Below are positions 1-7,775 of a stretch of 64,000 bases of DNA, one piece after another. Made by a program: the position numbers and the translations under genes. Position 1 is the stretch's first letter. Each line of letters starts with the position of its first letter. The DNA lies in NCBI RefSeq assembly GCF_001654915.1, contig NZ_LXEQ01000047.1. One strand, given 5' to 3'. The DNA comes from Buttiauxella ferragutiae (GTDB taxonomy: Bacteria > Pseudomonadota > Gammaproteobacteria > Enterobacterales > Enterobacteriaceae). The notes under the pieces are model-generated. The model saw only the letters and a program-made list of their open reading frames with translations. It was not told the origin of the DNA and searched no databases.

Positions 1-339
1 AATGCCTTGCGCCAGTAATTCATCAATAACTTGATTGTAGAAGGTCACCGCTTCATGATTGACCGTACCGCAGCCTTCCGGAATTAGGCGAGCCCAGGAA
101 ATCGAGGTACGGAAAGTGTTGTGATTAAGCGCTTTGAGCAGCGCAATATCTTCTTTCCAGTTCTTGTAGAAGGTGGAAGTCTCTGCCGGGCCTACGCCGT
201 TATGGAAACGGGTCGGTTGCTCTTTAAACCACCGATCCCAGATGGTGGCCGTTTTGCCAAATCCGAGTGTTTCGCCTTCCGTTTGTGGTGCTGAACTGGC
301 GCTGCCCCACCAAAAATTATCAGGAAATTGGTATTTCAT
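1..339 (-). CDS. 6-phospho-beta-glucosidase (glycoside hydrolase family 1), C-terminus outside window
   Basis: Partial gene: 113 N-terminal codons read from an ATG at 339 with no stop before the window edge. The protein opens MKYQFPDNFWWGSASSAPQT, the usual GH1 start (FWWG-SA-A-QTEG), followed by a TIWDRW block and an RTSISWARL block typical of GH1 phospho-beta-glucosidases. It would hydrolyse phosphorylated beta-glucosides in the cytoplasm after PTS uptake. It lies 48 bp downstream of the EIIC gene on the same strand, so both probably form one operon. The catalytic glutamates are beyond the edge. Substrate (cellobiose, arbutin, salicin) cannot be decided from this fragment. Confidence 0.85.
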   Translation of the reverse strand, partial: MKYQFPDNFWWGSASSAPQTEGETLGFGKTATIWDRWFKEQPTRFHNGVGPAETSTFYKNWKEDIALLKALNHNTFRTSISWARLIPEGCGTVNHEAVTFYNQVIDELLAQGI

Positions 340-359
340 TTTTGTTCCTCATTTGACGA

Positions 360-378
360 GCCTGCCATACCGGCAGGC
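360..378 (-). other. Intercistronic hairpin between EIIC and 6-phospho-beta-glucosidase genes
   Basis: Perfect 7-bp inverted repeat (GCCTGCC, loop ATACC, GGCAGGC) between the EIIC stop and the glucosidase start. In the direction of transcription it is not followed by a T run, so it looks like an mRNA-stabilising or processing hairpin rather than a terminator. Confidence 0.45.
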
Positions 379-387
379 TATAAAAAA

Positions 388-1707
388 TTAACTTACAGTA
401 ATCGGGTTCTCGTTTTCCTGTGCATTGCGCTCTTCGTCCTGTTTTAGCAGGGTGCGCTCGTAAGCCTTCAGGAAGGGGTAATACATCACAGCCGACATGA
501 CCATACAAATCAGGCACATGATTACGGGACTTACCGCCCAATTTGCGGCCCACGACGCGCCAATGGGTGCCGGGGTTGTCCACGGTGTTAACGACACAAC
601 TTGTGCGACCCAACCTAATTTAGTCGCGATGTAAGCCAGGGTTGCGTTAATCATCGGCACCAAAGTAAACGGCAAGAAGAACAGCGGGTTCATGATGATT
701 GGCGTACCGAACAAAATGGGTTCGTTGATGTTAAAGAAGCTTGGCACCACGCCCATTTTACCGATAGTACGCAGGTGAATGGCGCGGCTACGCAGCAGCA
801 AGAACGCCAGCGGCAATGTTGAACCGACGCCGCCAATCAGCAGGTAGTGATCCCAGAAACCTTGCAGGTAGATATGTGGCAGCACGTTACCGGCGGCGAG
901 TGCGGTCTGGTTCGCCGAAAGGTTGGCCATCCAGAATGGGTTCATAATCCCGGTGACAATCAGTGCACCGTGGATACCGGCAAACCACAGGATCTGGCAG
1001 ATAAACACCGAAATCAGAATCGCAGGCAATGAGTCAGAGGCCGAAACCAGCGGTGCCAGCAGGTGCATGATCGCTTCCGGAATAATCATTCCGGTGGTCG
1101 ATTCAATAAATAAGTTCAGCGGATGGAGCGTGGCGACAATCACCACCACCGGAATCAGGATCTCAAACGAGCGCGCAACACCGGTTGGGACTTCTTTCGG
1201 CAAGCGGATAGTGATGTTGTGGCGTTTGAGGAACGCATACATTTCGCTGGCATAAATGGCCGTCAGCAGTGCGGTAAAGATGCCCTGGCCAGAGAAATAT
1301 TGTGTTGAAATCTGCCCGTCTTTATACGGTGCTGCGACCAGTAAAAAAGCCATAAATGCCAGTAAGCCGGTCATAATCGGGTCGAGCTTATAGTGCTTTC
1401 CGAGGCTTGCACCAATACCGACCGAAATAAAGAATGTCATGACGCCCATGCTGAGGTTAAACGGCAACATCAGCTGTTCGCGGTAGGTGAGAGAAAAACT
1501 CAACCACGAGCGGGCAAAGCCCCAACTACTGTCAGGTGAGAACGGCGGGAAAATAAATACTAACAAGAAAGAACCGATGATCATAAACGGTAGGGCAGAG
1601 ATAAAGCCGTCGCGGATGGCGATGACATGGCGCTGAGAGCCCATCGCTCCGGCCATGGGAGTGACTTTTTGCTCAATCACATTGACCATTTTTTGGTACA
1701 TGCTCAT
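388..1707 (-). CDS. PTS lactose/cellobiose-type EIIC permease
   Basis: 439-residue hydrophobic protein with about ten membrane segments; length and sequence fit the lactose/cellobiose (CelB/ChbC) EIIC family, which carries the sugar across the inner membrane while it is phosphorylated by EIIB. A conserved NINEPILFGTPI-type block, which contains the substrate-binding Glu of this family, is visible in the C-terminal half. The start chosen (ATG at 1707, MSMYQKM) has AAGGA 7 nt upstream; the longer frame to 1755 has no ribosome site. EIIA and EIIB are not in the window, so they must be supplied from elsewhere. A CRP-like site and a LacI-type palindrome lie upstream. Exact sugar unknown. Confidence 0.88.
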   Translation of the reverse strand: MSMYQKMVNVIEQKVTPMAGAMGSQRHVIAIRDGFISALPFMIIGSFLLVFIFPPFSPDSSWGFARSWLSFSLTYREQLMLPFNLSMGVMTFFISVGIGASLGKHYKLDPIMTGLLAFMAFLLVAAPYKDGQISTQYFSGQGIFTALLTAIYASEMYAFLKRHNITIRLPKEVPTGVARSFEILIPVVVIVATLHPLNLFIESTTGMIIPEAIMHLLAPLVSASDSLPAILISVFICQILWFAGIHGALIVTGIMNPFWMANLSANQTALAAGNVLPHIYLQGFWDHYLLIGGVGSTLPLAFLLLRSRAIHLRTIGKMGVVPSFFNINEPILFGTPIIMNPLFFLPFTLVPMINATLAYIATKLGWVAQVVSLTPWTTPAPIGASWAANWAVSPVIMCLICMVMSAVMYYPFLKAYERTLLKQDEERNAQENENPITVS

Positions 1708-1758
1708 GGCGGTATCCTTGTTATTGTCGGGGTAAGTGGATTGATTGTGAAACAACAG

Positions 1759-1772
1759 GGAAACCGGTTTCC
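1759..1772. promoter_or_regulatory. LacI-family operator palindrome upstream of the EIIC gene
   Basis: Perfect 14-bp palindrome GGAAACCGGTTTCC with the central CG typical of LacI/GalR-family operators, 52-65 bp upstream of the EIIC start. The AscG operator of E. coli, as I recall it (TGAAACCGGTTTCA), differs only in the outer bases, which suggests an AscG-like repressor encoded outside the window. Confidence 0.7.
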
Positions 1773-1776
1773 ATTG

Positions 1777-1805
1777 AATAAAGAGATAAGTGTTAGCGAG
1801 ATCAA
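1777..1805 (-). promoter_or_regulatory. Putative sigma-70 promoter of the beta-glucoside operon
   Basis: On the minus strand TTGATC (1800-1805), 17-bp spacer, TTTATT (1777-1782). The predicted start falls in the adjacent LacI-type operator, and the CRP-like site would be centred near -70, a usual class I position. Confidence 0.45.
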
Positions 1806-1831
1806 ACTCGTGAGGAAAGGAGAGCTGGAAA

Positions 1832-1847
1832 CGTGAAGAAGTTCACG
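1832..1847. promoter_or_regulatory. CRP-like binding site
   Basis: CGTGA-AGAAGT-TCACG: the GTGA-N6-TCAC core is perfect and symmetrical; only the outermost bases differ from TGTGA-N6-TCACA. It sits upstream of the putative EIIC promoter, consistent with catabolite control of a beta-glucoside operon. Confidence 0.6.
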
Positions 1848-1859
1848 ATTTGTTAAGAA

Positions 1860-1886
1860 AATGCTAAACCCCGGACTAGCCGGGGT
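1860..1886 (-). terminator. Terminator of cfa
   Basis: 7-bp GC-rich stem ACCCCGG/CCGGGGT with loop ACTAG, just after the cfa stop. On the minus strand the stem is followed by TTTAGCATTTTC, a moderate T tract. Confidence 0.65.
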
Positions 1887-1892
1887 ATTAAA

Positions 1893-3041
1893 TCAGTGCG
1901 GGACGCGTAAGCCGTGTTCGATGCCGCGGCTAAAGACGATTTGCCACAGCTGAATATCGCGGGCGCGGAAGGCTCCGGCACACGCATTAAGGTAATAACT
2001 AAACATCCGTTTGAATCGTTCTGAATAGTTACTGGCAAATTCCGGCCAGGTATTCTGGAAACGCTCGTGCCATGCCATTAACGTTTTATCGTAGTCGGCA
2101 CCAAAGTTATGCCAGTCTTCCATCACGAAATGGCCTTCATTGGCATCGGCAATCTGGCGCACGGACGGCAGGCAACCGTTCGGGAAAATGTATTTGTCTA
2201 TCCACGGGTCAACGCAGTTATCGGTTTTATTCGAACCAATAGTGTGCAGCAGGAAAATACCCTCCGGTTTCAGGTTGCGGTCAACCACATTGAAATAGGT
2301 GGCATAGTTTTTCGGCCCGACGTGTTCAAACATGCCAACTGAAACAATGCGGTCAAACTGCATTTCTAAATCGCGATAATCTTGCAGCAAGATAGTCACG
2401 TCCAGCCCGAGACAACGTTCCTGAGCCATTTTCTGCTGCTCGGCAGAAATGGTCACGCCATGAACCACGACCCCATAATGCCGTGCGGCATATTCCGCAA
2501 GCCCACCCCAGCCGCAGCCGATATCCAGCAGCGTCATACCTGGCTCAAGATGCAACTTATCGCAGATCATTTTCAGTTTGGCATTCTGCGCATCGCTAAG
2601 GGTAGTGGCTGATTTCCAGTAGCCGCAGGAATATTGCATATGTTCATCGAGCATCCGGCTAAATAAGTCGTTGCCAAGATCATAATGTTCTTTACCGACA
2701 ATCCAGGCGCGTTTTTTGGATTGCAGATTTAATATTCGGGCTGCAGCAATGCGCAGGGTGTCTTTTAAATGGCGGGGGAGTTGATTCTCAAGTCCGGCAC
2801 GGATGGTGTTATTGAAAAATATATCCAGCCGTTCGCAGTCCCACCAGCCGTCCATATAGCTTTCACCCAGCCCGAGGGTGCCTTCTTGCAGCACGCGCTT
2901 AAAAAAATCGGGATGCTTAACCTGGATATCGAAAGGGCGCGGGCCGTTAATTTCCACGCCAGCCTGCGTGAGCATTTCGCTCACGATTCGATACCACGGG
3001 TTATTTCTTATGCTGACTTCTTCTATACACGATGAACTCAT
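1893..3041 (-). CDS. cfa: Cyclopropane-fatty-acyl-phospholipid synthase
   Basis: 382 residues, the same length as E. coli Cfa. It transfers a methylene group from S-adenosylmethionine to cis double bonds of membrane phospholipid acyl chains, mainly on entry to stationary phase and under acid stress. The SAM-binding motif LDIGCGWGG is at residues 172-180, the conserved SCGYW block with Cys139 precedes it, and the LHTIGSN block is in the C-terminal half. ATG at 3041 has GGAG 5 bp upstream. Here cfa is followed by the beta-glucoside operon; in E. coli its neighbours on that side are ribC (riboflavin synthase) and mdtK. Confidence 0.97.
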   Translation of the reverse strand: MSSSCIEEVSIRNNPWYRIVSEMLTQAGVEINGPRPFDIQVKHPDFFKRVLQEGTLGLGESYMDGWWDCERLDIFFNNTIRAGLENQLPRHLKDTLRIAAARILNLQSKKRAWIVGKEHYDLGNDLFSRMLDEHMQYSCGYWKSATTLSDAQNAKLKMICDKLHLEPGMTLLDIGCGWGGLAEYAARHYGVVVHGVTISAEQQKMAQERCLGLDVTILLQDYRDLEMQFDRIVSVGMFEHVGPKNYATYFNVVDRNLKPEGIFLLHTIGSNKTDNCVDPWIDKYIFPNGCLPSVRQIADANEGHFVMEDWHNFGADYDKTLMAWHERFQNTWPEFASNYSERFKRMFSYYLNACAGAFRARDIQLWQIVFSRGIEHGLRVPH

Positions 3042-3187
3042 AGCTTCTCCATCACCATTGTGAGAGGAACCTTAAAACAGCGTAGACGCTATTTTGGGCA
3101 TGTGAGAAATGTCACGGAAAATACCGCGAGCCTGATATCCGACGTAGAACAGAGAAAGGGGGGCGAGAGCCCACAAAAAAAGCTTCT

Positions 3188-3219
3188 AAAACAACAAACG
3201 GGAGCACAAAGGCTCCCGT
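3188..3219 (-). terminator. Terminator downstream of punC
   Basis: 8-bp stem ACGGGAGC/GCTCCCGT with a 6-nt loop, followed on the minus strand by TTTGTTGTTTT. It would end punC transcripts before cfa, so the cfa promoter(s) should lie between here and 3041. Confidence 0.65.
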
Positions 3220-3299
3220 CAAAACGTCATTATTATTGTGCTGACGGTCAAGCCGTAAATAAGTATAGGCTCGCCCAGGCGGTGATTCAATGAAATATT

Positions 3300-3313
3300 G
3301 TTAGCAAGCTAAC
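3300..3313. promoter_or_regulatory. SlyA-type operator between punC and cfa
   Basis: GTTAGCAAGCTAAC contains an exact copy of the SlyA consensus TTAGCAAGCTAA, extended by one more symmetrical base pair. The same 12-mer is found in front of slyA in this window. It lies just after the punC stop and about 260 bp upstream of the cfa start. Confidence 0.55.
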
Positions 3314-3339
3314 TACATTGCTGTCACGCAAACGATACA

Positions 3340-4533
3340 TTAATGTGCATCGGATTCAGCAGGTTGCCAGACTTTGACATGACTACGGCGTTGCAGCAAG
3401 TAGCCCAACATGGCTAAGACGATGGTCACCAACATGACGCTGGTGGTGGTCAACAACGGGGTTGCGACCAACCATGACACCATCAAACTTGCCAGGAAGC
3501 ACAAACCTAATTGCAGCGTATTTTGCAATGCAGCTGCTTTACCGGTGGCCTGTGGGAATGGCAACAAGGCTGAAGCAACGACGATCGGGTAAATCGCACC
3601 ATTAGCAATCGCCATCACGCAGAATGGAATCAATAGCAGCGTGAGGCTGGCATGGCCGCTGACCGCCACACCCCAGGTACCGAAAATGCTCAGGGTGTAG
3701 AGCGCAAGTAACCATGGCAACATTTGCTTGCCTTGCCATTTTTGCAGCGCGCTACGGCAGCCGTAGCCGCCAATCAAGAAGGCGATGGTTTGCGGCACAT
3801 AACTCAGGCCAATAACCGCCGGGCTGTAACCCATATCGTTAAGAATGAATGGCGAACCGGTCAGCCAGGCAAAGAAGCTGGCGGAGCAGGCGGCATAAAT
3901 CAATACGTTCCCGCTGTACACGCGTGAGCGCAGCAAAGAGGTAAAGCTGACTTTATTATCTTCGGTTTGCGGATGGTGCTGAGTGCGGGGTTTCAGACGT
4001 AAAGTCGGGATCATCAGCACCAGCGTGATGGCAAACAGGGTAGCGAAAATCGCCTGCCAGTCAAAGTGAGTCAAAATCCAGCTACCGAGCAGCGGTGCCA
4101 ACGCCGGAGACAAGCCAACCAGTGGCATAATGGTGGCGAAAATACGGTTAGCGCGATTCGCCGGATAGTAATCGGTCACCAAAGCTTGCCAACTGACGGC
4201 CGCAGAACAGACGCCAACCGCCTGAACAAAACGCAGTACCAGTAGCGCGGTGGCGCTTTCAACCCACAGCATGCCGATACAACCGATGGCGAACAGGCTC
4301 AAACCCGCCAGTAATACCGGTTTACGACCGAAGTGGTCTGACAATGGACCCCACATCAACTGGGCAAACGCAAAGCCGGCAAGGAACAGACTCAGGCTGG
4401 CACTGACGGCAGAGGCGTCGGTCTGTAAATCTTGCTGAATGGCAGCGAAAGCAGGCAGATACATGTCTGTGGCGAGGAACCCCAGCACACTTAATCCGGC
4501 CAGCCAGATAAGAAATCCTTTTGATGGTTGCAT
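3340..4533 (-). CDS. punC: Purine nucleoside MFS transporter PunC (YdhC)
   Basis: 397-residue, twelve-helix protein of the Bcr/CflA drug:H+ antiporter branch of the major facilitator superfamily; the GPLSDHFGRKPVL motif A is near residues 60-75. In E. coli YdhC has been renamed PunC, a purine and purine-nucleoside transporter activated by the neighbouring LysR regulator PunR. Gene order with punR divergent and cfa downstream is the E. coli order. Start ATG at 4533 follows an A+T-rich stretch with a weak AGA ribosome site. Confidence 0.88.
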   Translation of the reverse strand: MQPSKGFLIWLAGLSVLGFLATDMYLPAFAAIQQDLQTDASAVSASLSLFLAGFAFAQLMWGPLSDHFGRKPVLLAGLSLFAIGCIGMLWVESATALLVLRFVQAVGVCSAAVSWQALVTDYYPANRANRIFATIMPLVGLSPALAPLLGSWILTHFDWQAIFATLFAITLVLMIPTLRLKPRTQHHPQTEDNKVSFTSLLRSRVYSGNVLIYAACSASFFAWLTGSPFILNDMGYSPAVIGLSYVPQTIAFLIGGYGCRSALQKWQGKQMLPWLLALYTLSIFGTWGVAVSGHASLTLLLIPFCVMAIANGAIYPIVVASALLPFPQATGKAAALQNTLQLGLCFLASLMVSWLVATPLLTTTSVMLVTIVLAMLGYLLQRRSHVKVWQPAESDAH

Positions 4534-4648
4534 AATTTTCTCTTGTTTTATCTTGCAGGTTAATCGCCGCGAGAGTGTACGGAGTGCAATTACGCTTGTG
4601 AAACGCTAATATTTGTAGGTTGCGTTCAAAAAATTTGTGAGCAAAGAA

Positions 4649-5560
4649 ATGTGGTCAGAATACTCGCTGGAAGTCATCGATGCGGTAGCGCGCAATGGCA
4701 GCTTCAGCGGTGCAGCACAAGAGTTGCACCGCGTTCCGTCTGCCATTAGTTATACGGTGCGGCAACTCGAAGATTGGTTAGCCGTTCCGCTATTCGAACG
4801 TCGTCATCGGGATGTTGAATTAACCCCTGCTGGCGTCTTTTTTCTCAAAGAAGGCCGCTCTGTTATCAAAAAAATGATGACGACGCGGCAACAGTGCCAA
4901 CAGATCGCCAATGGATGGCGCGGTCACCTGGCGATTGCAGTTGATAACATTGTAAAACCGGAGCGAACGCGGCAACTGGTGCTGGATTTCTATCGCCATT
5001 TTCCTGATATCGAATTACGTATCTTTCAGGAAGTGTTCAACGGCGTGTGGGATGCGCTGGCGGATGGCCGCGTAGAAGTGGCGATTGGCGCGACTCAGGC
5101 GATTCCGGTTGGGGGGCGTTATGCCTTCCGTGATATGGGAACGTTGAGCTGGCGTTGCGTGGTGGCTTCCTCGCACCCACTGGCACAGTGCGACGGGACG
5201 TTAAGCGATGATGACCTGCGTGCCTGGCCATCGCTAGTTCTGGAAGATACTTCGCGTTCATTACCAAAACGAATTACCTGGCTGTTAGATAACCAGCGCC
5301 GCGTGGTAGTGCCTGATTGGGCGTCCGGTTCGGATTGCTTGAGCGCGGGGTTGTGTATCGGCATGGTGCCGTTACATATTGCCAAACCGTGGGTTGCTTC
5401 AGGGAAATGGCACGAATTAACGCTGGATAATCCATTCCCTGACGCGGCATGTTGCCTGACATGGCAGCAAAACGATGCATCGCCAGCGTTGGCCTGGCTG
5501 TTGGATTACTTAGGCGATAGTGACACGATGAATCAGGAGTGGCTACAGGAGCCGCTGTAA
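4649..5560 (+). CDS. punR: LysR-family regulator PunR (YdhB)
   Basis: 303 residues with an N-terminal LysR winged helix-turn-helix (residues about 1-60; NGSFSGAAQELHRVPSAISY) and a C-terminal effector domain. Divergent from punC across about 115 bp, the usual arrangement for an activator and its target. The start at ATG 4649 (MWSEYSLEVID) matches the E. coli N-terminus; an in-frame GTG at 4637 would add four residues and has no better ribosome site. Known role in E. coli: activation of punC. Confidence 0.9.
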   Translation: MWSEYSLEVIDAVARNGSFSGAAQELHRVPSAISYTVRQLEDWLAVPLFERRHRDVELTPAGVFFLKEGRSVIKKMMTTRQQCQQIANGWRGHLAIAVDNIVKPERTRQLVLDFYRHFPDIELRIFQEVFNGVWDALADGRVEVAIGATQAIPVGGRYAFRDMGTLSWRCVVASSHPLAQCDGTLSDDDLRAWPSLVLEDTSRSLPKRITWLLDNQRRVVVPDWASGSDCLSAGLCIGMVPLHIAKPWVASGKWHELTLDNPFPDAACCLTWQQNDASPALAWLLDYLGDSDTMNQEWLQEPL

Positions 5561-5567
5561 GTCTGCT

Positions 5568-5589
5568 GGATGTCGCTTGCGCGACATCC
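5568..5589. terminator. Hairpin between convergent punR and purR
   Basis: 9-bp perfect stem GGATGTCGC/GCGACATCC with a TTGC loop in the 38-bp gap between punR and purR. There is no T run, so it may act as a bidirectional transcript barrier or be a REP-like remnant. Confidence 0.45.
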
Positions 5590-5598
5590 GACACACAC

Positions 5599-6624
5599 TT
5601 AGCGGCGATAATCGCGAAACGGGCCATCAGCCACAGAGCGGCGTTCAATCAGACGCGGGTGAACCTCAATCGACTGCGACTCTTCGCGTTTGTTGACGAT
5701 TCTATCCAGCAGCATATTAAACGCCGTTTCCCCTAGCGAATCTTTCGGCTGGTGGATGGTGGTCAATGCTGGTGAGAAGTAACGCGCGTTGCGTACGTTG
5801 TCGTAACCGATAACGGAAATATCCTGCGGCACGCGCAGCCCCATTTCATCAGCAGCGCAAATAGCACCCATCGCCATAATGTCGCCGCCACAGAATACCG
5901 CTGTTGGGCGATGAGACTGGCCGATGATCTGCTGCATGGCGCGGTAACCTGATTCAGGTTCAAAGTCACCCTGAACAATCCAGTTTTCCGGAATGGAAAT
6001 TCCCGCTTCTTCCAGTGCTTTCATAAAGCCTGCATGGCGGCCGCCACCGGTGTTACGTTCCATTTGCCCGGGAATGGCGCCAATTTCGCGGTGGCCGCGT
6101 TCAATCAAATAACGTCCAGCAAGATAACCGCCGTGGAAAGCGTTATCGACCACGGAGTCGGTGAAATCGGCACGAGCCTCGCCCCAGTCCATCACCACCA
6201 TAGGGATGTGACGGTACTCTTCAAGCATGGTGAGCAATGATTCAGGATATTCAGAGCACATCACTAACAGGCCATCGACACGCTTTTGTGCCATCATCGA
6301 TAAGTAAGCGCGCTGCTTTTCAAAGTTGTTGTGCGCGTTGCCCAAAATCAGGGTGTAGCCTTTTTCAAAGCAGCTATTTTCCACCGCTTCGATTATCTCG
6401 GCGAAATAGGGTGCTTCACTGGAAGTGGCAAGCAGACCAATCGTTTTGGTGTGATTAACTTTCAGGCTTCGTGCTACGGCGCTTGGCGAGTAGTGCAATT
6501 CTTTAATTGCTGCCCACACCGCATTGCGCGTTTCTTCCGCCACAAAACGGGTTTTGTTAATCACATGTGATACGGTTGTAGTGGAAACGTTTGCGCGCTT
6601 CGCCACGTCCTTGATTGTCGCCAT
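5599..6624 (-). CDS. purR: Purine repressor PurR
   Basis: 341 residues, as in E. coli. LacI-family helix-turn-helix at the N-terminus (ATIKDVAKRANVSTTTVSHV) with hinge helix around residues 48-58 and a periplasmic-binding-like effector domain that binds hypoxanthine or guanine as corepressors. PurR represses the purine biosynthesis regulon. Two PurR-type boxes, one upstream and one inside its own 5' coding end, indicate autoregulation as in E. coli. In E. coli the next gene on this side is ydhP, which is missing here. Confidence 0.97.
   Translation of the reverse strand: MATIKDVAKRANVSTTTVSHVINKTRFVAEETRNAVWAAIKELHYSPSAVARSLKVNHTKTIGLLATSSEAPYFAEIIEAVENSCFEKGYTLILGNAHNNFEKQRAYLSMMAQKRVDGLLVMCSEYPESLLTMLEEYRHIPMVVMDWGEARADFTDSVVDNAFHGGYLAGRYLIERGHREIGAIPGQMERNTGGGRHAGFMKALEEAGISIPENWIVQGDFEPESGYRAMQQIIGQSHRPTAVFCGGDIMAMGAICAADEMGLRVPQDISVIGYDNVRNARYFSPALTTIHQPKDSLGETAFNMLLDRIVNKREESQSIEVHPRLIERRSVADGPFRDYRR
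6581..6596. promoter_or_regulatory. PurR operator inside the purR coding sequence (O2-like)
   Basis: GTGGAAACGTTTGCGC matches 12 of 14 fixed positions of the PUR box (ANGNAAACGTTTGCGT), including the central AAACGTTTGCG. It overlaps codons of the PurR recognition region. E. coli purR also has a second operator in the coding sequence. Confidence 0.6.
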
Positions 6625-6668
6625 TAAAATTCACTCCGGGCTATATCGTAAACCCTTGATTGCTATTA

Positions 6669-6684
6669 TGTTAAACGTTTGCGT
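6669..6684. promoter_or_regulatory. PurR operator upstream of purR (O1-like)
   Basis: TGTTAAACGTTTGCGT keeps AAACGTTTGCGT intact (12 of 14 fixed PUR-box positions). Its centre is 88 bp from the intragenic box, close to the spacing I recall for the two E. coli purR operators. Confidence 0.7.
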
Positions 6685-6919
6685 ACGCTGACTCCACAGG
6701 CAACATGATGGTTGCAGGTATGCCGGGATTGCGACATAAAACGGGAGGAGGGCATTGAATTGACGATACGCAACAAATTAGCGAGGGATTTTGGCCTATC
6801 CAGGCGAAAAGTGGAAGAGGGAAAATTGATATCAGATTAAAACCTGGAGGATTTTTATCTCTGGTTGTGGGAAAATCACCCTGACACATCGATTGTATGG
6901 ATATAAAAGGAGTTTAATG

Positions 6920-7009
6920 ATGAGCACCGATTTGAAATTTTCAATCACGACGACGGTAATTGTTTTGGCTTTGATTGTTTTCGGCGCACTAACTGCCGTA
7001 CTGCACTGA
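6920..7009 (+). CDS. ynhF: Small membrane peptide YnhF
   Basis: 29-residue ORF beginning MSTDLKFS and continuing as a single hydrophobic helix (residues about 9-28) ending in LH. The beginning and length match E. coli YnhF, a stress-related inner-membrane small protein of unknown function encoded at the same place. AAAAGGAG lies 7 nt before the ATG at 6920; an ATG three bases earlier is too close to the ribosome site. The hairpin at 7030-7050 is its likely terminator. Confidence 0.85.
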   Translation: MSTDLKFSITTTVIVLALIVFGALTAVLH

Positions 7010-7029
7010 TTTTTACGCTTTGATCAAGA

Positions 7030-7060
7030 TGGGCCGCAAATCGCGGCCCATTTACTTTTG
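7030..7060. terminator. Bidirectional terminator between ynhF and sodB
   Basis: 8-bp GC-rich stem TGGGCCGC/GCGGCCCA with a 5-nt loop, followed on the plus strand by TTTACTTTTG. It lies between the convergent ends of ynhF and sodB and can serve both. Confidence 0.75.
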
Positions 7061-7062
7061 CA

Positions 7063-7644
7063 TTAAGCTGCTAAATTCTTCGCAACAAACGCCCAGTTCA
7101 CCAGCGCCCAGAAATGCTCAAGGTAGCCAGCACGAGCATTGCGGTAGTCGATGTAGTACGCATGTTCCCACACATCCACAGTCAACAGCGGTTTAGCTGC
7201 AGTCGTCAGTGGGGTGCCAGCGTTAGAGGTAGAAACAATCGCTAATGCGCCATCTTCCTGTTTAACCAGCCATGTCCAGCCAGCACCGAAGTTCTTGATA
7301 GCAGCATCAGTAAATTGCTGCTTGAACTCAGCGAAGCTACCAAAAGATTTATTGATGGCTTCCAGCAGTTCGCCAGTTGGCTCGCCGCCAGCATTTGGTG
7401 CCAGGCAGTTCCAGTAGAAAGTGTGGTTCCAGACCTGAGCAGCGTTGTTAAATACGCCACCTTCGGAAGTACGAACGATCTCTTCGAGGGTTTTACCCTC
7501 AAACGCGCTGCCTTTAACCAGATTATTCAGGTTAGTGACATAGGTTTGATGGTGTTTACCGTAATGGTATTCTAGGGTTTCGGCGGAGATATGCGGTGCT
7601 AAAGCATCTTTTGCATACGGTAGTGCAGGTAGTTCGAACGACAT
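7063..7644 (-). CDS. sodB: Superoxide dismutase [Fe]
   Basis: 193 residues, full length for SodB. Cytoplasmic enzyme that dismutates superoxide to oxygen and hydrogen peroxide. The N-terminal alpha-hairpin (ISAETLEYHYGKHHQTYV) supplies a metal-ligand His and gateway residues, and the C-terminal DVWEHAYYIDYRNAR motif supplies Asp and His ligands. The iron type is chosen over Mn-SodA from position beside ynhF/purR and mepH and from the overall sequence. The start is set by a GGAG site in the leader. Confidence 0.96.
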   Translation of the reverse strand: MSFELPALPYAKDALAPHISAETLEYHYGKHHQTYVTNLNNLVKGSAFEGKTLEEIVRTSEGGVFNNAAQVWNHTFYWNCLAPNAGGEPTGELLEAINKSFGSFAEFKQQFTDAAIKNFGAGWTWLVKQEDGALAIVSTSNAGTPLTTAAKPLLTVDVWEHAYYIDYRNARAGYLEHFWALVNWAFVAKNLAA

Positions 7645-7734
7645 TGCTAACTCCTTATTATTGTTTACATCTAGACAACACTTTTAGTGCGGGTTTAGGG
7701 TAACAAATTGAAAGGGTAAGCAAAAGAGGAACAC

Positions 7735-7756
7735 GCCTGCCCAATGAAGGGCAGGC
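7735..7756 (-). terminator. Hairpin downstream of mepH
   Basis: 8-bp stem GCCTGCCC/GGGCAGGC with a 6-nt loop 20 bp past the mepH stop. The following sequence is only moderately T-rich. Confidence 0.5.
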
Positions 7757-7775
7757 GCAGATTTTCGACGAATTT

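Noticed and set aside
3060..3293. 77-codon plus-strand ORF between cfa and punC
   Set aside because: No ribosome site or homology, and it crosses the terminator hairpin at 3198-3219. Treated as the cfa upstream region.
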